DNA of 64,000 bases from Augochlora pura (taxonomy: Eukaryota; Arthropoda; Insecta; Hymenoptera; Halictidae): contig NC_135778.1 of the NCBI RefSeq assembly GCF_028453695.1, forward strand, positions 32,043,214 to 32,107,213, read 5' to 3'. The notes under the pieces were generated by a model. That model did no database searches, was not told the origin of the DNA, and was given only the letters and a program-made list of their open reading frames with translations. Made by a program: the position numbers and the translations under genes. Shown here piece after piece: positions 1 through 13,220 of this stretch (its first letter is position 1; every line of letters starts with the position of its first letter).

Positions 1-3000
1 TCCTATTAATTTTATATTCGCCACGTTATACAAATACTGGATTTCAATTAAGGTCTGTAAAATTTACTGAGGCGAGCTTGATTTTGCAAAGCACAGTAAA
101 GATATCTGCTGAAGTTTTTATATTAGATTGTTCATAATTTTTAACGTTGAAAATTGAAGTTCCTCCGTTGAAATAAAATTTTCTGCAATAGACCAGCCCT
201 CGTGGTTATTATGAAAAAAGAAAAACAATCAGCTCGATACAACAAAATAGAAAATAATTTTTTAAGACGAATTCGTTCTTACAAAGACTTAATACTCACA
301 CGCCCGTAATTCATAAATAAATGAACAATTTTCAAAGCAATGATTTAAACTCCTGCTAATTCCACGTGTACTTCATTATAGCATTTTGTAGAAATAAAAG
401 AAAGTGGATATTTCAACGGACCGTGTTGTTTAAACAATTCCGAACCAGGGAAGCGGCGACTTAAGCCCACCTAATTCCGCATGCACTATGCTACAGAGCA
501 CTCCCAATTTTCCTGCAGTGTTTCACTAAATCGATCGCTTATGAAATCGGACGTTTCATATGCAACCTAATAAATATGCTTGCCGCATTCAATATGGCGG
601 TCGGAATGTAATTTTGGGAATGTGCACCCGACTTAAGCGACTTAATCCGTTTCGATTGCGGTCTACTGGATTGCTGACGGGTCGAATCCGTTGCATTCGC
701 TGTCTTTGTTGAATCGTTATTGGCATATGACATAACCGCGATGTCGTTAATGACAGAAACAAATAATAATTATTATTACCACAATAACAATGATAATAGT
801 AATAATACTCTTGCGCCGGTGGACTTTGGTCTACGCGAATATTAATTATCGTACATTTATAAAATACGTGTGCAATCATATTCTGTTTATTTGTTTATTT
901 AGTTTATTTAGTTTATTTATATATTCCCGCTCTGGACATCATGATTCACATACGTTTTTGTATGTTGTATATTGGACAAAAATGAAAGCTCGTGACCGGA
1001 CGGCTATCGACGGAAAAAGTGGATCAAAGACATCAGCCTAATTTCGCGGTGATATTCGATACACCCGGTATACCCTATCTTTTGTATAATCAATAACTCT
1101 AGCCCAGATCTAACCTAGATACGATCACCTCACTTCTTTCCATACTCACGGTTTACTAGACTCTGTCATAGTTGTAACACACGTTACAGGACTGTAGTGT
1201 CTTTCTATCTCTTAATTAGCTAGTTCACTTACACTGTACAGGGTGTGCCACTTGACTCGGGTATTTAAGCGTCTCAGGCAAACGTACAACGGCATCTCAG
1301 AGAAGTGTCATCCGCATCGACAATTACATTCAGAATCCTAGCAAACTAATTTTCTGGAAATGATTTTAATATTTTCGTAAATTCAAAATGGGAACACCAT
1401 AATCTTAATGCAATAATGACGTTGATATAATAATGTTCAATAATAGTATAATAATCTCAACGCAGTGGTCAAACAACGATTTTAAAATTATATTTACTAT
1501 AGTACAAATAATAAGTATAATGCTGTACAATATTAAAAAAGAAATATTCAATAATGATAAATTTGTTCAATCGATGCTAGACAAAATTGTGAACACAATT
1601 TTAATTGAAACAAGATTGTATAATAATGATATAATATATGTAATAATTTCAATATTGTATAATTATTATAGAGTGATATTATACTTTTACTGAATATAAC
1701 AATGTTAAATATTGCAATGTAATAAGATAATATTAAACTTCATGTAATGTAACTTCAGTATAATTGGAGTATAACAGTTGAAGAATAATTTTGTTTAAAG
1801 AGTAATTATTACTCTTAATTTTCCTAAAATCTGTAATTCCATCTATTGTATTCTTGAAAATTATTCTGCAATTATCGTATTTCAATTGTACTGTAATTAT
1901 ATATAATAAAATTATTTATATTGCTATATTCAATACAACTTTAATATTACTGTATCGTTATTATATCATATCCAATACAATTTTAACATTATTGTATTGC
2001 TATTAATATCATATTTAATATATTATTAATATCCAGATATTACATCCTGATTTCCTGTTTTCATAATTCTGTTTAGCATTGATCAAAGAAATTGTTCACT
2101 CCAAAATCATACTTGTTAATTATTTTACAATATTATGTGTCAGTATAGTAAATATAATTTTTTATTAAAATTGTTGTTTCTTTCTTATTAAAATCATTAT
2201 TTATTAAGATTGTAATTATCACTCTTAAAACAAATGGAAATGTAATTATTTGTTTTAATTTAAAATGTGTAATTCTCCTAATTTCGAATAAGAATCCGAA
2301 AATATCAAGAAGCTTTTGCATTTTAATCGAAGCGGCGCGCTTTACGTCGCAAAAGTGTTACTGCGTCGTTTAAAATACGAACGAATCGGAATTCTCCTTC
2401 AACGAGCTCGACAATGTCAACTTTTTTTTTTCATCACGCGATCAATTAAATCAGCAGCGCGCGCCTAACGCCCAAGACCTCGGGATCATGAGAGTGAGAT
2501 CATGCACTATCGACCGGACGAACGATGCGTTATGTCGAACGCGGAGCCAACTGGTTTGTTCCATTCTCATTTAAGAAATATGAGACGAACCCACCGGCGC
2601 GGCCTTTCGTAACGCTTCGTCGACGCCTCGATTGCCGGTGACGCCATGTTGCGTCATGCACGGGTTGCGCAATTTTCTGCAAATTCACATTTTTCTGGCA
2701 TCGAGGCGGCCTTGGAACGAATTCAATTAGGCTGAAAGTATGAGGACTGTTTTCTTAAATTGTCCAACGATTTTCAAACGAATAGGCACCTGGCTGACAC
2801 GGAAATTGCTGCACGTGAGGCAATCGTTGCGCTCGTTCGCCGTGACACGGAACTCGAAGATTCGTCTGTCGCTTCACGTTTAGGCTATCTGAGTAGAAAC
2901 GATTCTCGATGTTAGGGGATGAAAGATGTATTTCGACGAGTTTAAAGTGTCTGTCGTTAGTCCGATGAATACGATCCATTGTTTTGCCGAATATTACGAT

Positions 3001-4874
3001 TCAGTGTTATGGTAACTGGGGTAGTAGGACATTTTAAATTTTTATATTCTTCTATTTTCTTTTTATATCTGACGTTCAAAGTTGCATCAACCGCTGAACG
3101 GGTTTTTGGTAGTCTGCGGACTTTGTGCGAAATGAAAATTGTGTACATCGATTGCAGGAAATAAAAACTAAATAGGAAGTTTTTCTTGTTTCGAATAATT
3201 TTTAAGTAGATGATAAATAATACAGTAATATTTGATTAATTCTTTCAATTTCGCTACTATTTTAAATTGAAGCTACTCTCATTTTTGTTAAAATGCTTAA
3301 AATCCGTTCTTTAGAATATCTTTTAAACGAGCTGTTATTTACTTTGTTTATGTTCGAATACAACTTTTTCGTTCTTTAGTTTTATTTATTTTTCAATATA
3401 AAAATTTAATATCTCCTATGCGATAAATCTAAAATAAATTATACCCGAAAACAAATCAAAGATAAAGCAATTGGCCACTCCATACAGTAACCGGCTTTAC
3501 CAGTCCAAGGATTTGGCGTTTTATTAAATTAAAGAGTTTGGTAACTGAGAACATGTATAATGTTTCTACGATTTGTTGCATTCTAGAGGCTGTGCTGAAA
3601 TGAAGTTATATATATAACGTAGTAATGTAAATATTAATGACAAAATTTCAAATCGTCACAGAATCTTAGCTTCGTTAAAAGTTGAAGCATGATTCAGGCG
3701 ATGTTTAGTAATGGCTGACGCTGTCGTAGGCAGGGCACACTGTCAACCGGTCCGTCACGTCGTCACAGAAGGTTCTCTCGAAATCTGCTGAGTCTTCGAA
3801 GATGAATCTTAACCGGTGAACGCCTCCGGAAACTGTTTACTAGACGAATTTCGATTCTCGGTCGTTTCCGTGTCATTAATGATCGGTTCAGGATACCCTC
3901 CCTAAAGATTTCACTCACAGGGGACACGAGTCTAACACTTGTAATGAAAACTACGTACGAGACGCAGTTCGTTAATAAATATTTTGAACGTCCTCTTTTC
4001 TGTAATTCTCATTTTATTACGTCTCGTGGAATTCTCTATTTTATGTGCTGCATATTACAGGTTAAAACATTTCTCTCCTTCTCTCTATCTTAACGATAGA
4101 ATTAGTGGGCCCCTAAGGAGACTAATGGTATAATGTTCGATAATAATACCGAAACTGAATTTATTGAAGGGAAACACCGTTCTAACGGTATAAATAAAAT
4201 CGACGTTTTTTCTTTCGCGTTTCTTCAAGATGGAAGTATGTAGAATGTTACGTCAAAGTTGTATTTCGAAATTCGGATGTTTAGCGACGGAAGGTAAAGT
4301 ATTAGTCTTACTTTATCAGGGAGTAAACTTACCTTGAAACTTCTTTTATATTTTTCTCGGAACTACATTTTTCAACCTGGCCGTCATAAAATCTCCAGAA
4401 CTATACATCCGATTTACTTCAATTTTTATGCCCATACTCTGCACAGAGTATTCTACAATGTAGCGTACGATGTTTTTAATACGAAGATTATTTCATTTTT
4501 TATATGTATTTCAAGTTGATTCTTTGCGATAAAACGACTGCTTTTTCTTCCACCTGTGGCTATTCTTATGATTGTTAGAGTTTTCGAAAAGTCGAAGGCG
4601 CTATGTTTTAGGTAATAGTTTTTAATTTATGAATCAACAAGATTTTTGTAATTCAGTGTTCTAAGAGAAGGAGTTTTGGAAACAAAAAAACTTTTCGTCG
4701 CGTTATACGATTTTTACTTAAAAAAAACTATAAAACATAACTAAGATTGCAATTTATATTTTCTTAGAAAGGCTAAATCTTTTATTTAGTAATTGGCAAT
4801 ATAGAATTCCCAGAATTCGCAAAAATTACCTATGAAACCTTACCCTCTATCTTAATACTAGAATTACCGAGACC

Positions 4875-5115
4875 ATAACGGGAGATTCCTGTTACAATTA
4901 TTGATTGAATGAAGAAACCTATCGCAAAATTTTTCACTCAAACATTTGATATGAATTATAAGACAAATACTCAGAAACCATTTATTTCGATTGACTTGGC
5001 AGTGTTAATGGTAAATTGTGGACATTCATTGGAAATCAACGAAAAGATAACTTAAACATCAGTTAATTTCACGTATATTATGCTACGGTACGGTTAATTT
5101 CAAATAATGTTGTTG
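4875..5115 (+). repeat. Left arm of a long inverted repeat
   Basis: The reverse complement of this segment matches 6502-6745. The best stretch covers TTCGTTGAT, GAATGTCCACAATTTACC, ATTAAC and GCCAAGTCAATC in the same order, at roughly 85% identity by eye. The arms are about 240 bp and separated by about 1.4 kb that includes an assembly gap. This could be the ends of a foldback-type DNA transposon, or two copies of one element in opposite orientation. No transposase frame is visible between them. Confidence 0.8.
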
Positions 5116-6390
5116 CACTCAGCCAAAATATAAGCATAATTATGGCTTTCAACGATTCAAAACAGAGAATAGCAAAAATATCAAAATTCACAGATATTCA
5201 CAGCAAATTAATGATTCAAAACTCCTTCAATTGTGCACACAGTATAGAGTGTTGGACTTTCAGCAAAATGGCTGACCTCCGTCGCAAAATTCATGAACTC
5301 AGTTTTCATCGCTTCACAAATCAAGATATGCAAACAAAACTGTATTCATATAATACATATTAAAGTACTGACTTGAATTGCCCTGAATTTTGCACGTGCA
5401 TACAGTAGAACACCCATTATCAAAACACGGTGTATTTCGTTCTAAATTGTTATCCGCATGCTCTGTGGCACGTAATCGTATATTGCAATCACTGAACTGC
5501 AGATAACCAAGCATTCGTGACAACCGATGACTTGTCGAATACGTGAAAACGTACGAGTTGACGTAATTTCACAGCATTTCAATTTCATTTTTACTGCAAA
5601 TGATTTTCTAGCCAGTGAAAGAAACGTTGCTACGCACATGAAATAATCGATGGAAAAACGAGGGTCGGCATAAACACCCGCAGTCCGATGATCGCTCGAC
5701 GTATAAAAGTATGACTTTATCGTAGATGATGTATGAAAAATTCCTTAGCTCTGATAGCATAATATTGTAACGTTAGCTCGTTGCTCGTATGTTTGATCAA
5801 TCTGTTCTCAGTCTTGTGATTCGATCTACATTGTTTGCTCTAGTAATTTCATTCGCCGCGCAAATAAATCTTCCAAACAGCCGACGTCTGCGCATCTACA
5901 GTCGATAAAAAATTTTGGGAGACAGTAAAGTAGAAAGTACATTGGAAACCGGTGCGATTTCAGGTCGTGTTCGATACACTGAAATATTACTGCACCAAAG
6001 AAAATTCCGTTAAATATCTCCTTCCCAAAATAGCTCTACAAAAACGGGAATTTGCTCGAACGTCCGCGGTCCGGAAATCGTGAGAATCGTTAAAAAAGCT
6101 AAAACACGAGATTTCATAAAATTCGGTGCAGCGCCGTTCGATTCCCGATAGCCTAGAATCGTCGATTAAAGAGAACGCGGCCCGTTAACAATTATCTCGC
6201 GGACTTTCGCGCAGAGTTCACAGTTCGCACATTATTTCAGGAAAACCGAAGCAAAAATGTCATCGACGTTTCTCAACGCACGCGTTTCCTCACGGTTTGC
6301 AAAGTAGCGAGCGACACAAACGCGCAAAGATCCGCAGTCCACTGGAACAAATCCGCTCCAAAGATCTTTGCAAGCTCCATCGTTGAAAAA

Positions 6391-6490
6391 NNNNNNNNNN
6401 NNNNNNNNNNNNNNNNNNNNNNNNNNNNNNNNNNNNNNNNNNNNNNNNNNNNNNNNNNNNNNNNNNNNNNNNNNNNNNNNNNNNNNNNNN
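6391..6490. other. Assembly gap (100 N)
   Basis: Exactly 100 N, so the true size is unknown. It lies just inside the right arm of the inverted repeat, and the repeat probably caused the break. Apparent open frames spanning it are meaningless. Confidence 0.95.
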
Positions 6491-6501
6491 TTTTGAATCG
6501 A

Positions 6502-6745
6502 TGTAACAACAATATTATTTGAATTTGACATTACCATACCATGATACACGTGAAATTAACTGAGGTTTAAATTATCTTTTCGTTGATGTCAATCGAATGT
6601 CCACAATTTACCATTAACGATGCCAAGTCAATCAAAGTGAGTGGTTTCTAAGTATTTATTTTACTATTCTTAAAGTTACAAAAAATTTTTTTTCGATAAG
6701 CTTTTTTATTCGAGCAATAATTTTAATAGAATTCGTTCGAGGATA
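6502..6745 (-). repeat. Right arm of a long inverted repeat
   Basis: This is the opposite-strand partner of 4875-5115. It begins about 11 bases after the N gap, and the gap-adjacent TTTTGAATCG is also found, reverse-complemented, at about 5153 in the left copy. The homologous unit therefore continues inward but lacks about 35 bp here. Similarity fades beyond about 6745, where GCAATAATTTTAATAG is the last clear block. Confidence 0.8.
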
Positions 6746-7467
6746 AAATAAATTCAATTTTGTCATTGTTATCAAACAATATATGTTAGTAAAATTGTTA
6801 TATATATAGTAAAATTGTTTTATCGTGTAATATCTGGCACGTAAAATCGAAAATATCGCAAGATGCAATAAAGTGCAACCGATACTTCGGCAACACCCGA
6901 TATAATTCTATTTTCTCGAGTCGCAAGCTCTCAGAACGGATCCACGAAGCGGCCGCGAATGAGTCAGCTGTGCATTATTACTGATTCAGTAAATAACGCT
7001 TTCCCCGAAAACAAGCGTAGCCTCTCGGAAACTACAATTTTTGAAAACATTAGATACACTCTTCTTCGAAAACCGCATCAAGCTTTCCGGATCACAGTTT
7101 ATTGTTAGAATACTCGAAATTATTACGACTTTGAAATTGTTGATGCAACAGGACGTCTCGCATTAAAATTCAAAGAATTATGTCATGAAATATCTAATGC
7201 GTCTAGACTCCAGCTGTTATTTTTATTTAATGTTTACCCTTAAAGGACAAAAGTGTAGCTGCTATGACATAGAATTAAGTTGCAGTAAATTTTTCATTTT
7301 ATTACTAACATTCGTTTATTTACCTATCTTTATTAGTCAGCTGTTTTTGGCGAGTATACTAGACTATAGTTATTTGAAGGATACCTAGGTGGTGTGTCTT
7401 AGAGAAGATATTTAAGAAAACTGATAGTTTTAATCTAGATAGTATATAATTAAAATTATAAATGATT

Positions 7468-7603
7468 TTAACCCGTTCAATTTTTGTCAAGCAAGTTCAT
7501 CCGTTGCAGTTAAATAATATTATTTGACTAGTTAAATTATCCATTTCAGGCCTTAGTAAGCTCGACTTTAACAATACAGCGACATGCGTCCTTAAAGGGT
7601 TAA
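7468..7603. mobile_element. Possible short TTAA-flanked miniature element
   Basis: TTAA at 7468 is followed by CCCGTTCAA, and AAGGG at 7595-7599 is followed by TTAA, enclosing 128 bp. The layout mimics the clear element at 22277-22617, but the termini match over only a few bases. It may be a decayed or solo-end copy, or coincidence in AT-rich DNA. There is no open frame inside. Confidence 0.35.
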
Positions 7604-7650
7604 AACTCTTTCGCAGTCGTTCAATAGAGAGAACAGGTTATGTCAGGTGA

Positions 7651-7995
7651 TATATGAGACAGATAGACAGAGAGACAGAGACAGTGAAAGTAGCATTATG
7701 TGAGGAGACCTCTCTTGACTCTTGCCTTATTTTCTGCTTCTTCTTCTCTCACTCTCTTTCACTCTCTTATTTTCTCTCGCCCTCTGGCTCCTTTTTTCAC
7801 TAATAGTCTCGGCCCTTCATGCTTAATGGGATCCTAGTCGAACGAGTAGCTTGTTTTGCTGTCGCGTTGCACTGTTCATTTAATTATACAAGCAAACGTC
7901 TCCGTTTTTTCCTCTCCTTCTCTCTTTCTCTCTCTCTCTCTCATTTTTTCTCACTCACCCGTCTTTTTCTCACTCTATATCTCTTTCTCGCTCGG
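7651..7995. repeat. GACAGA-rich run followed by CT-rich microsatellites
   Basis: GACAGAGAGACAGAGACAG lies at about 7660-7685, then CT-rich tracts at about 7735-7795 and 7905-7990. The two sections are mutually complementary in composition and could fold. Two frames here rich in S, L and F are only translated CT repeats. Confidence 0.8.
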
Positions 7996-8334
7996 AAAGC
8001 AAACAACGCAAACTGAAAACATCTCGAGGAACGTGAACTAGGTCGTTTGGATGGTCATCCCCTGGCCTAATTTTCTATGGCTATACTTAGAAAAATAGTA
8101 GGTGTCCAGGCAGGCTCGCTAAAACATCGCCGGAACAAGTGATTATAACGAAAATTGGCCGAATGTACAGGGTGTCCTCGCATAACCGGAAAGGGCAACT
8201 CTTTCTTGAAATTTAATAAAATAAAGAATATCTTCCTGCTGTTGTGATTAAATTAAAAATCATTAATAGTAATCTAACTTCGTAAATTACTGATTTGGCA
8301 ACAGAACGAATAAGTTCTAATTTCATAGGAATTA

Positions 8335-8545
8335 ATAATTACTCTGAAATAATTAGTAAATACTAAATAGTCAACACGAAGTAGTAAATACTAAATACTA
8401 AATATTAAATATATGCTGAATAACAGATATTCAATAATAAATAGATAGAAAATATTAAATAGCAAACATGAAATTGTGAATGTAAAGTAGTAAATATTAA
8501 ATAATGTGTATCAAATAGTAAGTATTAAGTAATAAAATTAGTCAA
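8335..8545 (+). repeat. AT-rich degenerate repeat (TAAATA motifs)
   Basis: AGTAGTAAATACTAAATA and variants recur irregularly. It is a slippage-derived simple repeat with no coding potential. Confidence 0.6.
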
Positions 8546-9489
8546 ATTGTGAGTTCAACTACGAATGGCTCTATTAAAGCAATTATTAACTAGAGTCTAT
8601 AAACAATCAACAGTTCTCGATTAATCTGAGCAGTTTGTTGCAAGCGACTCTGTTCTATATTTTTAGCTTACCCTAAAGCTTACGTTCACCCTAATTACGC
8701 CGCAAATACCGAAACGCTCTATGCAGAATAGGATCCGTCTGAACGATTTCAATGACCTTGAGATACGTATGCTAGGAAGGTGAACGTCCCGGGTAATTAT
8801 GCTTGTATATGTAAGTGCCGCTTGTCGTTAGTTTCGGAACAGTCACAGTTTAGATGTTGAATCAACGGTGAACAGTCGTAGTCTCGTTTTTGATATCGGA
8901 ATTAATTATAAGATTTATAACTTCTGATGCGGCTAGGTAGAACCTATTGTTCGTATCTACTCACTATGAGTTACCGGGATAAACAAGTTTTTGCTAAACA
9001 GATAAGGGTTCAAAATAAGGAAAATTAAAAAACGAAAATATAAATAAAAAGATACGAAATGAATGTTTGACTAAGAAATGTAAGTTGTATGCGACTCGAC
9101 ATAATAGAATTAAAGCTTAGTGTATTGCCGATATTTGATGAAAGAAGAAATTTGTTAATAATCGATAACTTCATGATACGAGACACTTTGAATTGTCTAT
9201 GATAATGGAATTTTGAATTGATATTGACTTTTTGATTGTTAAATGAGAAAGACTTCTATTATCTTAATTATAATACTATTATATTAATATTTAAAGTAAG
9301 TCTATAGTGTTGTAATTGGAAGTAAAACTGACAATTAAAATAATTGGTATATTTGGTATTAATTGATGCCATCATTGCTACTTTTGTCTAGGAATTATAC
9401 TTAACAATTTAAACGTGTTCCTAATTTAAATCGATTTTCGACACAGCATAGCAATTTATACTATTTAGTATTACTATGTATAATCACCA

Positions 9490-10600
9490 TGTTTCAACTC
9501 AATGCTATTAAATAATATTGTTTAGAATTATTATTATATCACAAGTTTGTTAGAAATGAAAATATGTTTTTTGTACAATGGACACCTCGAATTAAAAACT
9601 CAGGAAACGTTTGGAGGAAACCGTTGGAAAATATATTCAGTGCAATCCTATGCTATTAATGTTATTAATTGTTGACACGATATTGCCACCTTGTTGCAAA
9701 TTGAAATTTGTCTACTACAAATTGCATTTCGCTAGCTTTTATATGTATCTGAAAAATTTGAAATATTTAAACAGTAAGTGAACCTTTGAAAAATTAATTA
9801 CATAAAATTAATTACTTAAAAATTGAAATTTTAACACAATGTTGTAATGGCAAAATTCTTTCAGTTTCTACTCGCACCATAAACCTAAGAAAATGTTCAC
9901 ACAGAAGTTTCGATGAATGAATTCAAAGCAATCCTGTGCCGTCAAATCATACTTAATATTTCGCAGTAGTCGTCACGATATTGCAAATAAAAATAATTCT
10001 ATTACAAAGTTCGTTTCTTCAGTTTCTATTTGCGCCATAAAATCCAAATACAATATTTTAAATCGCAATACAAAATTTTAAAGAACGAATTCAAAATCAT
10101 CCTGTACTGTTAAATCGTACTTCTCAGAATTATTACTTAAGATTTCGCAATTGTGAACATTACGTTGCAATTCTGGTAAAAATAGAAGTGTCTCTATCAC
10201 AAAATCCATTCCCTCAGCTTCTATTCGCACGATGAAAATCGATGAAAAGGTCCGCGTAAAGAATTTATAGGTTCAAATTCGAAGCAACTCTCTGCTACGG
10301 AATCGTAATAAATATTAATAATTATAACTTGAGATTTCGCAATTGCTATCACACCGTCGCGATTTTATTAAAAATAGAAAAAAGTGTCCATCGCGAAATA
10401 CATGTCGTCCAGCGTCTATTTTCACGTTGAAATGTCAAGAGAAAGTAAGAACAGCAAGGAAAATTGGGAAAAGATCAATTTAAAAAGCAACCTCGCGCGA
10501 TCGATCCACGGTTATTTTTCAACGGTTAGAGAAGTACCACGTGTCACAAATATTTGATTCACGTTCTATTTTCACCGAAATGCTGCCCGAAGTCGGCGAT
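9490..10600 (+). repeat. Diverged tandem array with ~160-195-bp period
   Basis: Two landmark blocks recur in order. One (CAGTTTCTATTTGCGCCAT and variants) is at 9862, 10020, 10215, 10410 and about 10560. The other (GAATTCAAAGCAATCCTGT and variants) is at 9919, 10087 and about 10272, with a weaker copy near 9630. Spacings run from about 150 to 195 bp. This looks like four to six old copies of a satellite-like unit. It has no open frame and no recognised family. Confidence 0.65.
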
Positions 10601-10852
10601 CCACATTTAAAGATCGTTTCCGGCTGCAGTCGGTAGCCGCAGCGCGTCACATATTTTTCCGAAACGAGATTCACCTGTGCCAAGAGACACACAAAGGCTT
10701 ACGAAATGACCTAATATTCGATCCGAATACTATTTTCCCGGACACTGGTTTCATATAATCGCAACAATGGCCCGGGCCGTCCTTTTCTGGTAAAAACAGG
10801 TTGCCGCGGTACTATCGGCAGATACTCGGCTCTGACGTTAGCAGCATCCAAA

Positions 10853-10854
<2 letters not shown>

Positions 10855-10888
<34 letters not shown>
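10855..10888 (+). repeat. (CT)17 microsatellite
   Basis: Thirty-four bases of perfect CT. On the other strand this is GAGAG, the motif bound by GAGA factor in insects. The neighbouring 10620-11085 is fairly GC-rich, but no gene is recognised. Confidence 0.95.
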
Positions 10889-10891
<3 letters not shown>

Positions 10892-12547
10892 GGCGTGGGG
10901 CATAGCAACAAAGATGTAGGTTACTGGGTTATCACCACCATTCGTGGCTCATCCTTCTTCATTGCCGGAAGCTTTTCCAACCAATTGCTCCTTCGAAAGG
11001 ACAACGGTGCCGTCGATCCAATGGTCGCTCGTCCATATAATTCCTCGGCCAAAGAGATCGGCGACCAGAGTTCGGCATCGTTTTAAGTGTATCTTTGTTT
11101 AAATGATCATTAAAAGAACAAATTACTTGTTGTTCGACGGCCTGAGTAAAAGATAGAAATGGTTGCTCGTTATTAGGCAGCGGATTTCGTGAATTAGTAT
11201 GCCGAATATAAAACAGAAACGAGACTGGCAGAATTCAAGGAGAATGTTATGTTGTTATAAACTTATTACGATTATCAAACGGAAGAAACCGTTTTCATGT
11301 AACTTATATTTCTTAATATTAATTTGATTTGTAAGTTGTTATTCATTATTGGTCTTTACTCAAAAATTCAGATAGAAAACAACAGTTCATTTGCAAATAA
11401 GAAGTAATGCATAAATTATATGTAGAACTATATAAATGATTTTTTAATTAAATATAAAGTTTAATGAAATAATAAATTTAATTTGCAATTTAATGTTTCT
11501 TATTTAAAACTTTATTTTACATTTACTTTAAAATCTTATTTAACAACAGATGCCTTTCTTTTATGGCTGATATTAACTAATTTTCTAGTTAAAACACAAT
11601 CACAAAAATAACATTAATTTTTGAAATTTGTACAGTACAAAGAAGGTTTTTCTTAATTTTGTACGCGACGATAAACCTTAACTGTCTAGTGAATAATTTC
11701 CGTGATTATATCGATGAATTTGTTTCAATTAAAAATTTGTTTCAGCAATGAAATGATTGTGTTTAATATTTAATATAATGTCGCGTTATGATTAAAACAT
11801 TCGAGATCTATTCTTTAATTAGAACATTCAATAATTATTTTATCGTTCAATAATTATTTTGTAATCTAAGAGATTTTATGTGATTTTATTCTCGCTGTTG
11901 TAAATTAATTATCGTAATAAGAGTCTAATTGTGACGTTAATGGCTAAAATCATAATGGATTTTAATGAACGGATTCTTAGGCCGCCCGTATGCTTATCAG
12001 AAGTGAATTATAAATTGTAATCAAATGGTGACTCGCTGCAGGCATCGGTCGACGCGTCTATCAACAACGGAAACTGGTAAAAGCTTGTTTAGACTGTACG
12101 AACGTGTATGCTAATTAGTGCTGACCAACACGATCAGGTATCAGGTTGTTCGCGTAATTGCGGTTTCCCGTCGCTTGCAACAATATCATTCCTTTAATAT
12201 TAGCATATTAAGTCGCAGTGCGCGATGTCGTGTGCCCATCGTCTTAATTGAGAATCGACGACTAATAAGCAATACGATTGCGGACAATAGTGATTTACGA
12301 AGAAAATAGACGGAAAACTGAAATACTATTTTGAGAAATTTATATTCCGGTTATCAAGGGAATTTGGAGACGATGATAATTAAAAAGCAATATAGAAAAG
12401 TTGAACATTTTATTGGTAGAAATACGAATAATTAAAATGCAATTCGGAAGAATTGCCCCTAATTCTGCCCCTAAAAATAATATTTAATATAAAATATGTA
12501 TGTAGGATCGGGTTTTAGGTGATTGACTCCCGCAATATCGCAATGTC

Positions 12548-12647
12548 NNNNNNNNNNNNNNNNNNNNNNNNNNNNNNNNNNNNNNNNNNNNNNNNNNNNN
12601 NNNNNNNNNNNNNNNNNNNNNNNNNNNNNNNNNNNNNNNNNNNNNNN
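12548..12647. other. Assembly gap (100 N)
   Basis: Exactly 100 N, an estimated gap. It is followed two bases later by a perfect hairpin, a plausible reason for assembly failure. Confidence 0.95.
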
Positions 12648-12648
12648 T

Positions 12649-12670
12649 GAGGATCGCTTCGGCGATCCTC
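12649..12670 (+). other. Perfect 9-bp hairpin with TTCG loop
   Basis: GAGGATCGC, TTCG, GCGATCCTC: nine perfect base pairs closed by C-G around a TTCG tetraloop, the exceptionally stable UUCG type if transcribed. It borders the assembly gap inside the GC-rich insertion. Its function is unknown. Confidence 0.85.
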
Positions 12671-13134
12671 TCCGCGTTACCGCTGATCGCTGTCCTTTGT
12701 TTTTTCCGCCGAGCGCAACACCCGGCCATCCACCAAGTCACCGCGCTCGCGACATCCTACATGTATAATATTTATTGTAATAAATATGTATTATAAAAAT
12801 TTGTTTAACCCTTGTCAGTTTTCTATAGTTTCACGAACATATATATTGCTATTCTGATATGCACAAAAGTCAACTTTCTAGACTTCTCATCTTCGCGTAA
12901 CGAAAACTTTGGCTGTTAACTAGTTAAAGTATCTATCACACAGCGCAGTAAAATTAAAATACGATCCATTTCATGACAGTAGTGCACGTTCCACTATCTG
13001 ATTATGCGAATTCCAAATTTTAATGAATTGTTGAATTATATGAATTATTTTTACTTCTCTAAAGAATGTTTCAGAATAGAAAGAAAATTTAATATTTACA
13101 GGGAATATTAATAGTCGAATTGTGCAACTGTAAA

Positions 13135-13220
13135 TTAGTATTTATTATTATTTAATGTTAACTTAGTGTATTTATATTTATTTAATGTTTATTTAGTGTA
13201 TTTATATTTATTTAATGTTT
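13135..13220 (+). repeat. 30-bp tandem duplication, AT-rich
   Basis: Positions 13161-13190 and 13191-13220 are the same 30-bp unit with one difference (ACTTAG versus ATTTAG), preceded by a decayed third copy. It sits in an AT-rich stretch (13000-13700) with no gene. Confidence 0.85.

Larger units (their letters stand above)
12501..12761. mobile_element. Possible GC-rich insertion with inverted ends and an internal gap
   Basis: The ends TGTAGGAT (12501-12508) and ATCCTACA (12754-12761) are exact inverted repeats, with weaker similarity further in. Inside, sequence after the gap is strikingly GC-rich (CCGCCGAGCGCAACACCCGG) compared with the AT-rich flanks. This suggests a foreign insertion whose middle is partly hidden by 100 N. 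No family is recognised and no target duplication is certain. Confidence 0.4.

Noticed and set aside
6232..6549. Open frames spanning the first gap
   Set aside because: They exist only because 100 N are read through; the flanking residues match nothing.
12484..12768. Open frames on both strands across the second gap
   Set aside because: Same artefact, plus GC-rich sequence that lacks stops by composition.
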